64,000 nt of DNA from CBDHEY01 sp965262305. Lineage in GTDB: Bacteria > Pseudomonadota > Gammaproteobacteria > Pseudomonadales > Cellvibrionaceae. Positions 1 through 10,700 of this stretch are shown in pieces; position 1 is the stretch's first letter, and each line of letters opens with the position of its first letter. The stretch lies in NCBI GenBank assembly GCA_965262305.1, contig CBDHEY010000004.1:496001-560000 (forward strand), read 5' to 3'. The position numbers and the translations under genes were made by a program. The notes below the pieces were generated by a model that saw only the letters and a program-made list of their open reading frames with translations, did not search any database and was not told the origin of the DNA.

Positions 1-264
1 CACATTCAAAATCGCACTTCGGGTAAATTTATGAAGCCTGATACAAACGAAAATGGATCACCTATATCGGTTATACCAAATTCGTGGAAAGGCAATTGGA
101 CTCAGTGGCGATTTGAGATAAGGGAAGAAAATTTTGGACACATAGTTAATCGAGCAACGGGTAAATTGATCTTTTTAGCAGGCAAACCTAATTCGAATAT
201 CTTGCAGCAACCATCTAGTTGGCGAGGAGACTTTACCCGTTGGCGTTTTGAAGCAGCTCAATAA
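1..264 (+). CDS. C-terminal end of a secreted protein with trefoil module (5' truncated)
   Basis: The reading frame is open from the first base (HIQNRTSGKF...), so the gene begins upstream of the window. The 87 visible residues are the last two thirds of the trefoil module found on twelve other proteins here. They contain the second-repeat motif GNWTQW and the third-repeat motif WRGDFTRW, and end at a TAA. The internal ATG at 31 lies inside the conserved SGKFMKPDT segment and is not a start. The catalytic part cannot be seen, so no enzyme activity can be given; by analogy with its neighbours it is probably a secreted hydrolase. Confidence 0.85.
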   Translation, partial: HIQNRTSGKFMKPDTNENGSPISVIPNSWKGNWTQWRFEIREENFGHIVNRATGKLIFLAGKPNSNILQQPSSWRGDFTRWRFEAAQ

Positions 265-334
265 ATTATAAATCGAGGTAGCTATAAGCATTTAGCGGAG
301 AAAAATAAGATATAACCAAGCTAAATAGTACCAG

Positions 335-374
335 TGCATTTCGTTTTCACTACAGGCAAAAAAAGCGAAATGCA
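335..374. other. 13-bp hairpin between two secreted-protein genes
   Basis: TGCATTTCG (335-343) pairs perfectly with CGAAATGCA (366-374). The inner TTTT pairs with AAAG through one G-U, giving a 13-bp stem and a 14-nt loop. No T-tract follows, so it is not a textbook intrinsic terminator. It may be a processing or attenuation hairpin ahead of the protease gene. Confidence 0.4.
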
Positions 375-400
375 GTTTATAAATAACAAAGGAGAATTAA

Positions 401-2761
401 ATGACTCGACCATTAATGAGTAAATTGCTAATGGCTATTGCTTTGCAATCGAGCTACGCAATTGCGGGCCCAATGTCTATTGAAAATCCAGATTCTTTTG
501 AACCTCTGCGAGAAGTGGTGATGGATTCTGTGGATACAGAATCTTTGCGGAACGCAGCAGACCTAAGGCAGTTTCAAGAATCTAGTAACCTCTCTGATCC
601 ACCATTTGAAATCGCAAGTGGTATGCAAACGGATGTTGTTATCGACAATTGGGAATTCATGCTTGCCGGCGGAGAGCAGATCGCTGTTGCTAGGTACGAA
701 GTGATATCTGAAGGCGCAACAAACTTGAGCTTAGGTTTTTCTGAGTTTTTTGTGCCAGAGGGAGCAGAAGTTTATATTTACTCACCCGATGGTTCAGACC
801 TTCATGGCCCATATGATTCTGAACAAAATGAATCACATGGTCAACTGTGGACACCTCTAGTGGCGGGCGATCGCGTTATAGTTGAAGTAAATGTACCTGA
901 AGTCCTGCGCAACGAGGTTGTACTTCGTCTGCAAACAGTGAACCATGGGTTTCGCGGCGAAAAACCAACATCTAATCTTCAGGAGATTCTCAAGTCCGGT
1001 TCATGTAATGTCGACGTGGTTTGCTCTCAAGGTGATGATTGGCGGGATCAGATTAATTCCGTGGCTCATTATTCTTTTTCAACCGGTAGTGGTTCGTTTG
1101 TTTGCACCGGTGCAGCGATTAATAATACCGCTCAAGATAATCGCCGATTATTTTTAACGGCAGACCATTGCCTTGATCAACCTGAATATGCGAATACGGT
1201 TGTGGCATATTGGAATTTCCAAAGCCCGACTTGTCGAGCACCTGGTTCTTCAGCTAGCGGCCAAACAGGTGTGGGTCCAAGGAACATCAATCAATCCGGC
1301 GCCGTAATGCTAGTGCAAAACCCTGATTCGGATTTCGCGCTAATCGAATTTGATGATCCCATTCCTGAAGAGGCAAACGTTTTTTATGCAGGTTGGAACC
1401 GCAGCTCAAACACCCCAACACAAGGAACGAGTATTCACCATCCCGCTGGGCATGAAAAACGAATTAGCCATGACTTTGATCCTTTAACAGCCCAAACAAC
1501 CCATTGGCGAATTAACGATTGGGATGTAGGTACTACAGAAGGTGGGTCCTCGGGTTCGCCGTTGTTTGATGCTGGGAAACGTATTGTTGGTCAGCTTACC
1601 GGTGGCTTAGCCGCTTGTGGTAACAACGAGTACGATATCTATGGTCGTATGGATGTTAACTGGCAACTTGGTATTGGCGAGTATCTGGATCCAAATAATG
1701 TAGGTGTAGTCCAGCTAGATGGGCGCTATCCTAATGGAATTGTAACACCACCACCAACGCCCACTCCTACTCCGATTGTAACGCCAGCGCCGGGTGACAA
1801 GACACTTTTTGAAGCAGAAACCGCGTCGTTAACGGGTATTGCTGAAACATTCTTAGATGACGCCGCTTCTGGCGGGCAAGGGGTGGCTTTTCTTAGTGAA
1901 CTCAATTCAAGCATGACGCTAAGAAAGGTACCAGCATCAAATTATTTTGAACTTCGTTTCGCTTCTGAATTTAGCGGCGCAATTTCTGTGAGTATAAACG
2001 GCATTGACGTGGGTAATCTTAGTTTTAGTGCAACAGGTGGTTGGGTTGGCGCCTATGATATTGTGAGGTTTGAACAAGATATTCCATCTGATGCTTCTGT
2101 CACCATCTTTTACGATAGTGGCGACACAGCGATGAATGTAGACTATCTAGAATTTAATGTAATAGGAGGCTCAACGCCGACACCTATCCCTACGCCAACG
2201 TTTTCATGTAATACCAAACATACTTGTGTACCTACGCCAACACCTACTCCACCCACTCCCACACCTACGCCAACGTTTTCTTGCAATACGAAGCATACTT
2301 GTGCGCCGACCCCCACGCCTACAATAGAGCCGACACCCAATGTGTCAGGAGGATGGAACTTCATTATTCACAAACCCACGGGTGCTAAAATCCAATCGTG
2401 TGCCGACGTTGATGGTACTCCTATTACCAGTCGACCAAACTCAAACCGTGGTAACTGCGTGCAATGGGCACAAATATTTACAGATTCAGGTTATTTTCAT
2501 TTGCAAAATCGGGTATCAGAAAAATTTATGAAACCAGATACAAACGCAAATGGCTCGCCGATTTCAGTCCAACCTAATACTTGGAAAGGCAATTGGACTC
2601 AATGGCAATTTGAACTTAGGGACGGTAGTTTTGGACATATTATTAATCGGGCTACGGGAAAATACATCTTCTTATCTGGCAAGCCGAACTCAAATATAGA
2701 ACAGCAGCCTTCCAGTTGGCGTGGTGATTTCACCCGCTGGATTTTTGAGGGTGTAAATTAA
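401..2761 (+). CDS. Secreted trypsin-like (lysyl-endopeptidase-type) serine protease with CBM6-like and trefoil modules
   Basis: 786 residues. The start has a strong ribosome site (AAGGAG, about 6 nt upstream). A signal peptide covers roughly 1-23. The catalytic triad is visible: His256 in LTADHC, Asp311 in DSDFAL and Ser384 in GGSSGSP. Flanking segments such as CTGAAINN and VVAYWNFQSPTC resemble Achromobacter protease I-type lysyl endopeptidases (family S1), but the specificity residue cannot be assigned by eye. After a Pro-Thr linker comes a CBM6/35-like beta-sandwich (about 471-587). A second linker with a duplicated Cys-containing unit follows, then the trefoil (about 652-786). It likely digests matrix or cell-wall protein while bound to glycan. 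Confidence 0.85.
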   Translation: MTRPLMSKLLMAIALQSSYAIAGPMSIENPDSFEPLREVVMDSVDTESLRNAADLRQFQESSNLSDPPFEIASGMQTDVVIDNWEFMLAGGEQIAVARYEVISEGATNLSLGFSEFFVPEGAEVYIYSPDGSDLHGPYDSEQNESHGQLWTPLVAGDRVIVEVNVPEVLRNEVVLRLQTVNHGFRGEKPTSNLQEILKSGSCNVDVVCSQGDDWRDQINSVAHYSFSTGSGSFVCTGAAINNTAQDNRRLFLTADHCLDQPEYANTVVAYWNFQSPTCRAPGSSASGQTGVGPRNINQSGAVMLVQNPDSDFALIEFDDPIPEEANVFYAGWNRSSNTPTQGTSIHHPAGHEKRISHDFDPLTAQTTHWRINDWDVGTTEGGSSGSPLFDAGKRIVGQLTGGLAACGNNEYDIYGRMDVNWQLGIGEYLDPNNVGVVQLDGRYPNGIVTPPPTPTPTPIVTPAPGDKTLFEAETASLTGIAETFLDDAASGGQGVAFLSELNSSMTLRKVPASNYFELRFASEFSGAISVSINGIDVGNLSFSATGGWVGAYDIVRFEQDIPSDASVTIFYDSGDTAMNVDYLEFNVIGGSTPTPIPTPTFSCNTKHTCVPTPTPTPPTPTPTPTFSCNTKHTCAPTPTPTIEPTPNVSGGWNFIIHKPTGAKIQSCADVDGTPITSRPNSNRGNCVQWAQIFTDSGYFHLQNRVSEKFMKPDTNANGSPISVQPNTWKGNWTQWQFELRDGSFGHIINRATGKYIFLSGKPNSNIEQQPSSWRGDFTRWIFEGVN
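2161..2340 (+). repeat. Duplicated Pro-Thr linker with a SCNTKHTC unit
   Basis: Within the protease linker, a unit encoding PTPTFSCNTKHTC occurs twice, about 72 nt apart, embedded in PT dipeptide repeats. The codons differ at several third positions between the copies (for example tgtaataccaaa against tgcaatacgaag), so the duplication is not fresh or has diverged. Each unit holds two Cys six residues apart, unusual for an otherwise Cys-free linker. Confidence 0.8.
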
Positions 2762-2877
2762 CTGTTGGGACACAAGTGTGTCTCTTCGAAACGAATGTTT
2801 GTTTTCCAGCTTGTTCTGAGGCCAAGCATATTTTTCATTGTCAAATACAATTAAAAAAACAATAAGTAGGCACACTA

Positions 2878-5076
2878 ATGAAAAGGCTCACTCTTTTAAT
2901 TACTACTCTGATTTCTTTCCACGTTTTTGCCGATATAGAAAATAATGGTAGTTTTGAAGATGGCAGTAATGATTGGAATCTCTATGGCGGAGCTTCACGT
3001 GTTAACAATAATGCTCAGACGGGTTCATGGGCTGTTAGATTAGGAAATAATAACGGAGCCGAGCAAACCATAACGGGCTTAACTCCCAATACAACTTATC
3101 GTTTAACTGGATGGGGTAAGGTTAACGGAAACAACCCATTGTTTATTGGTGTTAAACGTTATGGTGGTAATGAAAAGTCGGTACGCTTTACAACGAATCA
3201 ATACACCAAAGGTGAGCTGGAATTTACAACGGGATTTGGCAAAAACGCTAACCGCGTTGTGATCTATGCTTATAAAGCAAAAGGCGACGAAGCCGGTTTT
3301 GCCGATAACTTAAGTTTAACTCTCGTAGGTGGTTCACCTTATCGTCTGGTTTGGTCTGACGAGTTTAATGGTAGCGGTCAGTTTAACGATGAAGTTTGGG
3401 GAAACGAAGAAGGTTTCGTTCGTAACCGAGAATTACAATGGTATCAAAAGGAAAATGCTTTTTTAGAAGGCGGTAATCTTGTTATCGAGGGGCGAAGAGA
3501 AAATCGGCCCAATCCAAATTACGATCCGAACTCAGATGACTGGAAGAAGAGTCGTCAGAACATCAACTATTCATCTGCGAGCTTAACCACTCGTAAATCA
3601 GCTTCTTGGCTTTACGGTCGAATTGTTGTTCGCGCGAAGATAACTAATTTTGTTGGTACCTGGCCGGCTATTTGGACGTTAGGAACCAGTTGTGAATGGC
3701 CGTCGAGTGGCGAAGTCGACATAATGGAAAACTACGGTGGAAACCTTCTCGCAAATTATGCTTGGGGAACCGATCAGCGCTGGACACCTAAGTGGGATGG
3801 TTCCCGTAAAGCGGTGAATAGCTTCGGTGAAGGCTGGACCAATGATTACCATATATGGGAATTAGATTGGGATGAGAACCGAATGACAATAAGTGTTGAC
3901 GGCACATTTTTAAATGATGTTTGGTTGGGAAATACCATTAATGGTTCAGCTAAGTGCGAAGGACAAAATCCATTTAAGAAGCCGCAATATTTATTATTGA
4001 ATTTAGCGTTAGGATCTAATGGTGGTAGTGTTGATAATTTGTCTTTTCCTACTCGTTATCTTGTTGACTATGTACGAGTATATCAAATCACCGATGACTT
4101 GGATCCAACTGGTGAAACCGTTCGAGAAGCGGAATCGGCTTCGTTGAATGGAATCGCAGAAATATACACTGATGATGCTGCGTCCGGTGGTCAAGGCGTT
4201 GCTTTCCTGAGTGAACTTGGATCAGGAATGATTCTAAATAACGTTCCAGAAGCTAATAGTGTCCGTGTGCGTTACGCATCGGAGCAGTCGGGAGCCATTT
4301 CTATTTTTGTAAATGGTCAGAACGCAGCTAATTTAAATTTTGATTCCACGGGAGCTTGGGTAGGAAACTATGCCGAAGCGTCTTTAAGTATAAATATACC
4401 AACCGGTGCATCGTTCGAAATTCGTTTTGAAAACGGCGACAGTGCTATGAATGTAGATAACATCACCTTTATAGCGGGTGACGGACCTACTCCGGAACCG
4501 ACCCCCATAGCTACCCCAACTCGAGCGCCAACGCCTATTCCCACGGCGAATCCAACTCCGACAATTAGGCCCACAATCGTACCAACGTCAGTGCCGACGT
4601 CCACGCCGACAAATGCGCCAACGTCTATTCCATCGCCGACGCCTCGTGTCAGTCCAGCACCTACAAGTGAGTGGAATTTCATTGTACATAAACCTACGCA
4701 AGCGAAAATTCAATCTTGCTCAGGTACAAACGGAGACGCTATTGTCAGTCGTCCTAATGTTAATTCCGGAAATTGTGTGCAGTGGAAACGTGTTTCAAAT
4801 GGTGATTTCTTTCATCTTCAAAACCGAACATCTGGAAAATATATGAAGCCAGATACCATTGAAAACGGATCGCAAATTTCAGTGCAACCAAACGCGTGGA
4901 AAGGTAATTGGACTCAGTGGCGTTATGAAGATAGAGGTGATGGTTATGGGCATATCGTTAATCGTGCAACCGGAAAGTATATTTATTTATCTAGCCTGAA
5001 AAACGCAAATGTATTACAGCAGTCTTCTTCTTGGCGCGGTGACTTTACACGTTGGAAATTTGAGATTGCACAGTAA
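2878..5076 (+). CDS. Secreted GH16 endo-beta-glucanase (laminarinase-like) with CBM and trefoil modules
   Basis: 732 residues with a signal peptide (1-18, cleavage after FHVFA). Residues 20-150 form a beta-sandwich resembling CBM4/9-type modules (NGSFEDGSNDW start, AGFADNLSL end). The GH16 catalytic domain spans about 154-405. Its motif GEVDIMEN gives nucleophile Glu279, Asp281 and acid/base Glu284. The ExDxxE spacing is the beta-bulge form seen in laminarinases, agarases and carrageenases. RNRELQWY, the WPAIWTLG segment and the ending VDYVRVYQ support a laminarinase-like GH16. CBM6-like (417-530), a PT linker and the trefoil (599-732) follow. Exact substrate (laminarin or another beta-glucan or galactan) is inferred, not seen. 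Confidence 0.87.
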   Translation: MKRLTLLITTLISFHVFADIENNGSFEDGSNDWNLYGGASRVNNNAQTGSWAVRLGNNNGAEQTITGLTPNTTYRLTGWGKVNGNNPLFIGVKRYGGNEKSVRFTTNQYTKGELEFTTGFGKNANRVVIYAYKAKGDEAGFADNLSLTLVGGSPYRLVWSDEFNGSGQFNDEVWGNEEGFVRNRELQWYQKENAFLEGGNLVIEGRRENRPNPNYDPNSDDWKKSRQNINYSSASLTTRKSASWLYGRIVVRAKITNFVGTWPAIWTLGTSCEWPSSGEVDIMENYGGNLLANYAWGTDQRWTPKWDGSRKAVNSFGEGWTNDYHIWELDWDENRMTISVDGTFLNDVWLGNTINGSAKCEGQNPFKKPQYLLLNLALGSNGGSVDNLSFPTRYLVDYVRVYQITDDLDPTGETVREAESASLNGIAEIYTDDAASGGQGVAFLSELGSGMILNNVPEANSVRVRYASEQSGAISIFVNGQNAANLNFDSTGAWVGNYAEASLSINIPTGASFEIRFENGDSAMNVDNITFIAGDGPTPEPTPIATPTRAPTPIPTANPTPTIRPTIVPTSVPTSTPTNAPTSIPSPTPRVSPAPTSEWNFIVHKPTQAKIQSCSGTNGDAIVSRPNVNSGNCVQWKRVSNGDFFHLQNRTSGKYMKPDTIENGSQISVQPNAWKGNWTQWRYEDRGDGYGHIVNRATGKYIYLSSLKNANVLQQSSSWRGDFTRWKFEIAQ

Positions 5077-5096
5077 TTAATTGGAAAATTTAAATC

Positions 5097-7697
5097 ATGA
5101 ATAACACAACAAGAAAAACACTCAAATATTCGATTGTTAAGAGTTTACTGTTATTTACTCTTACACAAAATGTGTTTTCACAATCTATTTGGATTAGAAC
5201 GGATAACTTTAAACAAGAATTTTTGGGTGTTGGCGGAACGGCTGATGGCTTTGTTCATACTTGGAATGCTCAAACAGAAGAAAATAAACGTTTAGCAACA
5301 AAATTAGTTGCTGAAGATATTCATCTTAATTGGATAAAAAATTACCCCAGTGGAAACATTAACGGTACTAATGAATATGATAGTTTTGCTAGGTTCGCTA
5401 ACGATATTCAGTCCGTTAACCCCGATGTAAAAGTACAAATCACCGTCAATAATCTCCCTGATGAATTGGAAAAGCGCAATGGACAAGGTGAAAATCGGAA
5501 GGGTGAAGTCAATGATAATATTCCAGATGTTTATCAACGCGCGGGGCAGTATTATTTCGATGTACTGGATGCTTTTCGTCAACGAGGTGTTATTGTCGAT
5601 GAACTTGATCTATTAAATGAACCTGGCGGTGTTGATGATGCTATTCGAAAGGGAAGATTGCTATCTGAGTCGGTTGATCATCTAAGAAATCTAATCAATA
5701 ATCCAAACGCCAACCCCAATGGCGTTATCATGCCGAAAATACTTGGTCCCAGTCATTGGAGTGTCGATGGCGGAAAAAAATGGATTGATGAATGGAAAGC
5801 AAATCTACCCAGAGCCATTGAGAATCTCGATATTCTAACTACACATGGCTATCGTCAGGGCTGGAGTTCTGGTTCCTATAAAGCCTTAGGTGACTCCCTC
5901 GATCTTCCCTTCTATAACAATGAACAAACAGGGAAGCTTCAGGTAGATGATCCCCTTACTGAGGCGGGTTTTGATGATAATGCTCCCGAATACATCAGTG
6001 ACGTTTCTATTGCAGGGCGCATTACTGAAGCTATAAATGGTGGTGTAGATGCGTTTTTCATCTTTAATATTATGAATAGTTCTGGCAATAATGCAGCACT
6101 AATTCGCACGGGAAGAAATACTGTTCCTAGTAAATCTTTAATCTATTCTGGGTTCAAACAACTTACTTCATTACAGCCAAGAAATAGTCATAGAGTTGGA
6201 CGAGTTACGTCTGCCATGAAAGGAAGTCGTGTTCTGACTATGCGTAAGAAAGGTGAAAATAGGGTTTATCTTCATGTCACAAATATCAATGCAGAAAGTC
6301 AAAACCTCACAATTCGGCTATCCGATGATGGAACCAACGACCAATTCATACACGCAGCTAAAGTTTGGGTAAGCGATGAAGCATTCGATGAATCGGTTAG
6401 GCTAGAAGAAACCTATTCCACGCCGCTTGAGGTTTTTAATTATTCTATTTCGCCATATAGCGTTAATTCTTTTGAATTCGTTTTTAGTGAAGATGGGATC
6501 GTTGCAACTCCTGAACCTACACCAAACCCTACGCTAAGCCCAACACCGGGTTCAACGCCAACCCCTGATATCCCCACGCCAACTCCAGTACCTGGCGATA
6601 TGTTAAGAATTGAAGCCGAATCGGCAGAACTAAGTGGTATAGCTGAAGTCTTTGATGATACAGCAGCGTCTGGAGGGCAAGGCGTTGCATTTTTGAGTGA
6701 ATTGGATTCGGCGATGACACTCAGCAATGTTCCGGCATCTAATTACTTCGACGTTAGCTACGCATCCGAGATTTCTGGTGAGATTTCTATTCTTATCAAT
6801 GGTGAAGATGTAGGAAATCTTCCATTTGAATCAACCGGGGCCTGGATTGGAAGTTACAATACCACCCGCTTTTTTGCTAAGGTTCCTGCCGATGCGTCGA
6901 TTACCATATTTTTTGATGCAGGTGATTCCGCAATGAATGTGGATTTTCTTGAGTTCAATCGAGATACGTCTGCAACTCCTTCGCCTACACCAAGTGTTTC
7001 CCCTACTGCGATTCCAACATTATCTCCTACGCCAGGATCAACTGTTCGACCAACACCTTTCCCAGAATCGGATTGGTACTTTATTGTTCACAAACCAACA
7101 GATTACAAAATTCAATCCTGCGCCACTGAAGATAGTATGCCAGTTGTGAGCAGATTAAATATTAATGTTGGTGATTGCGTTCAATGGCGCCGCGTTGTAA
7201 ACGGTGATTACTTTCATCTACAAAGTCGTTTCTCTAACAAATATATGAAACCTGATACAAACGACCATGGTTCGAATATATCTGCGGTGCCAAATACTTG
7301 GAAGGGTAACTGGACCCAATGGGATTTCGAAGACCGTGGCGATGGTTATGGGCATATTGTCAATCGTGCAACAGGTAAATACATTTTTCTCGCCGCGAAA
7401 CTCAATTCTAATATTCAGCAGCAATCATCAAGCTGGCGTGGTGATTTTACCCGTTGGCGTTTCGAACCTATTTCTCCGTCAGTCGAGCTATGTCCCGAAG
7501 GATATAATCTATCCGGTTTAGGGCGTTGCGAAACGGTGAAAGGATGTGTTTTTCCAAAGTTTGAAGTGACTTACTTGCCTGGCGTACGGCCACCGGATGG
7601 TCAGGACAATTCTTACTTTGAATGTGAGGATTCCTGCCCCGACAATGGTGCGGTGTCTATCTCCGGTCCTGCGTCATGCAGTGTTGCTTTGCCATAA
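5097..7697 (+). CDS. Secreted clan GH-A glycosidase (GH30-like) with CBM6-like, trefoil and Cys-rich tail
   Basis: 866 residues, starting 20 nt after the GH16 stop, so very likely co-transcribed. A signal peptide is present (cleavage near VFSQS). The barrel shows GVGGTADGF at its start, acid/base Glu175 in LLNEPGG and a likely nucleophile Glu276 in NNEQTG. A C-terminal beta-domain (about 355-465) follows, as in GH30/GH39-type enzymes; family assignment within GH-A is tentative. Next come a CBM6-like module (503-620), a PT linker and the trefoil (about 660-790). Unlike its relatives, the protein continues with a ~70-residue tail holding eight Cys (from LCPEGY to the end), probably disulfide-bonded. 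Confidence 0.75.
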   Translation: MNNTTRKTLKYSIVKSLLLFTLTQNVFSQSIWIRTDNFKQEFLGVGGTADGFVHTWNAQTEENKRLATKLVAEDIHLNWIKNYPSGNINGTNEYDSFARFANDIQSVNPDVKVQITVNNLPDELEKRNGQGENRKGEVNDNIPDVYQRAGQYYFDVLDAFRQRGVIVDELDLLNEPGGVDDAIRKGRLLSESVDHLRNLINNPNANPNGVIMPKILGPSHWSVDGGKKWIDEWKANLPRAIENLDILTTHGYRQGWSSGSYKALGDSLDLPFYNNEQTGKLQVDDPLTEAGFDDNAPEYISDVSIAGRITEAINGGVDAFFIFNIMNSSGNNAALIRTGRNTVPSKSLIYSGFKQLTSLQPRNSHRVGRVTSAMKGSRVLTMRKKGENRVYLHVTNINAESQNLTIRLSDDGTNDQFIHAAKVWVSDEAFDESVRLEETYSTPLEVFNYSISPYSVNSFEFVFSEDGIVATPEPTPNPTLSPTPGSTPTPDIPTPTPVPGDMLRIEAESAELSGIAEVFDDTAASGGQGVAFLSELDSAMTLSNVPASNYFDVSYASEISGEISILINGEDVGNLPFESTGAWIGSYNTTRFFAKVPADASITIFFDAGDSAMNVDFLEFNRDTSATPSPTPSVSPTAIPTLSPTPGSTVRPTPFPESDWYFIVHKPTDYKIQSCATEDSMPVVSRLNINVGDCVQWRRVVNGDYFHLQSRFSNKYMKPDTNDHGSNISAVPNTWKGNWTQWDFEDRGDGYGHIVNRATGKYIFLAAKLNSNIQQQSSSWRGDFTRWRFEPISPSVELCPEGYNLSGLGRCETVKGCVFPKFEVTYLPGVRPPDGQDNSYFECEDSCPDNGAVSISGPASCSVALP

Positions 7698-7738
7698 AAA
7701 GAGAAAAATAATACTCAGCGAAAAATTAAGGTAAAAAA

Positions 7739-10700
7739 ATGAAAATACAGATGGTTTTTATTTTGATTTACTTGTTTTCGTCATCAGCGAATGCTCACAA
7801 CACTCAAACTAGAGATGTGAGCACGCTTAATCCTCTTTTATCTCAAGCCCAAATTATTAAGGTGCATTTTGATAACCTATCAGATGCGATGAAGCTCGCT
7901 GCCGCGTTTGAACCTATGCAGTCGCGCTATGAATTAGGTTATATGCTGTTTTATTTAGACGCCCAAGAATTTACGTCTTTTTTCGAAGCCCTAGAGTTGT
8001 TAAACCTTAACGCTGAATTAGTTGAAACAATAACTAGTGATTTCGAAAAGAAGTTTTTAGAAAATACCAATCTGGAAACCATACCTGATTTTCCCTGTTA
8101 TCGAACGGTCGAAGAGACACTCGCGTCAGCCGAGGACATCGCCTCAAGTCACCAATCACTCGCAACGCTCATTGATATCGGTGATAGTTTTGAAAAAACC
8201 GATGGTGATGATGATGGAGATCCCGGATATGACATTGTATCTTTGGTGCTAACCAATAGTGAGATTACCGGAAATAAGCCTGCAATTATATTGTCTGGGT
8301 CAGTTCATCCAAGAGAATATACTACTAGCGAAATGGTTATGCGTTTCGCCGAGTTTTTGGTCGAAAACTACAATCAAGATCCAGATATTACATGGATACT
8401 CGATTACCATGAAGTTCATATTATTCCGACTGTTAATCCTGATGGTCGTAAAATTGCTGAACAACAGATATTACGAAGAAAAAATTTAAACAGTAATTTC
8501 TGTCCTGAACAACCTAATCGTGGAACGGGTATAGATTTAAACAGAAATTTCCCTTTTGCTTTTGGTGATTTAGGTGGTTCAAGCGGTACCGCTTGTAGTG
8601 AAACTTTTCGTGGACCTTTTGCGCTCTCAGAACCAGAGGCCGAAGCGTTAATGAATTATTTAAGAAATGTTTTTATGGATCAACGAGCAGAAACTGGCCC
8701 AGAAGACTATACCACTCCACCTCTTAGAAATGCTTCGGGTGTTTTCTTAGATGTTCATAGCTCTGGGCAACTAATGCTTTACCCTTTTGGTCGACAAAGT
8801 CCTCCCCCTGGAAATCCAGGCGTAGTAACATTTGCAAGAAAGTACGGGTTTCTTGCAGACCATTATCCTCAAAGCAGCAGTACTTTTGGGGGTGCAAATG
8901 GTACAACTAAAGATGCAGTCTATGGCGAGCTAGGTGTTGCGTCTTACACTGTAGAGTTAGGAACAGAATTTTTTGAAGAGTGTGAAGTAGCTGAGAATTT
9001 GGTATTTGCTAAAAATATGCAAGCACTCGTTTACTCTGCAAAAGTAGCAAGAACGCCGTACATAACATCCGCGGGCCCTGATATTTTAAATTTAAATATA
9101 GAGCATGGCTTTTCAATTAATAGTGCAGTCCCGCCCGGCACCGATATTACGGTTCGAGCGATTGTTGACGATAGTCGATACAATAATACGAATGGAGAAG
9201 AGCCTACTCAAAATATCTCTCGTGCGGAATTCTCAATTAATACACCTCCTTGGTTGATTGAACGTACATTAGAACGAATGGATGCGGATGATGGGAGTTT
9301 TGACTCAGAAATTGAAAAGGTAAATGGAGTAATCGAAACCTCTGGCTTAGTGGATGGGCGTCATACGCTTTATGTTCGTGCATCCGATGAAAATGGTGAT
9401 TTCGGAGCGGTTACCGCTTTGTATTTTTATATCGATAGTGAAGCCAAAGTACCGTCTGTTGTTTTTACCGATAGTTTTGAAACGGATAAGGAGTGGGAAG
9501 TAAATCCCAACAATACTGACAGCGCAGTAGATGGTGTTTGGCAAAGAGGAATGCCTGAATCCACTGCGAATACAGTTAATAATGCGTCCGGGCCAAAGCA
9601 ATTGGGTTTTGTTGCAGAAGGAGATTTTGCTTTTGTTACGGGATTAAATGGTGGCGGTATAAGTGAAAATGACGTTGATGGTGGTACAACCAGTCTTCGT
9701 TCGCCCGCAGTGGCTATTCCGAATTCTGGAGCAAATCTATCATTGTCCTATTATCTTGCCCATACAAATACAGCGGGTCTCGAAGACAATCTAAGAATAA
9801 CCGTTCAAGGAGAAAACAGTTCTAAAGTTATTACAGAAGAGTTTGGGCAGATAAATGACGACGATGCTGAATATACTCGGCTAAATGTTAATCTAAACGA
9901 ATTTGGCGGAGAAACCATACGAATTCTAGTGGAAGTTACCGACAACATTTCTAATGGCAGTACCACTCTTGAAGCGGCAATTGATGATATTCGAATTATC
10001 AGTAGTTCAGAAAGCTCGTTACCTACCCCTGAACCAACGCCCGCACCTACGGTTACTTCTACACCAATTGCGACACCCACTCCAGCGCCAATGCCGACGA
10101 GTACGCTTCGACCCAATTTACCTATAGAGGCGGAAAACGGGATAATTTCTGGTTTTTCTTCCGTATACAGTGACCCTACTGCGTCGGGCGGACGAGGTGT
10201 ATCCTTACAAAACTTTATTCGTTCTTCGCTAATTTTGGAAGGTCTTCCCCAAGCAGATTCCTTCACTGTGCGTTATGCAGCTTTTTCCAGCGGGCAAATT
10301 TCAATTCGTATAAATCAACGAGAAATCCCAGATGTATCTTTTAGTGGTACTGGTAATGATAGAAATAATTATGGTGAATTTAAGGTTGAAGAATTTATCC
10401 CGGAGAATAGCGATATCGAAATTTTTACAGATGGTAATGATGCATCAATAAGCGTGGACTATATTGTTGTTGGCACTTTGGCTTCGCCGACTCCAGAACC
10501 AACGCCAAGTATTACGATCACTCCAATGCCGACACCTACCAAAACAGCTGACCCTACGCCAACGAGTTCCCCTATCACTGACTGGTACTTTATCGTTCAT
10601 AAGCCAACCGGCTTTAAAATTCAATCATGTAGTCAAATCAACGGAATACCTATCACTAGTAGGCCAAATAGCAATGCGGGTAGCTGTGTGCAATGGAAGC

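Noticed and set aside
1726..1914. Antisense frames with long Gly-Val repeats opposite the PT linkers (also 2143-2364, 4368-4682, 23354-23620, 24506-24781, 57750-57941)
   Set aside because: They are the complement of Pro-Thr linker codons, lack ribosome sites and overlap strongly supported genes.
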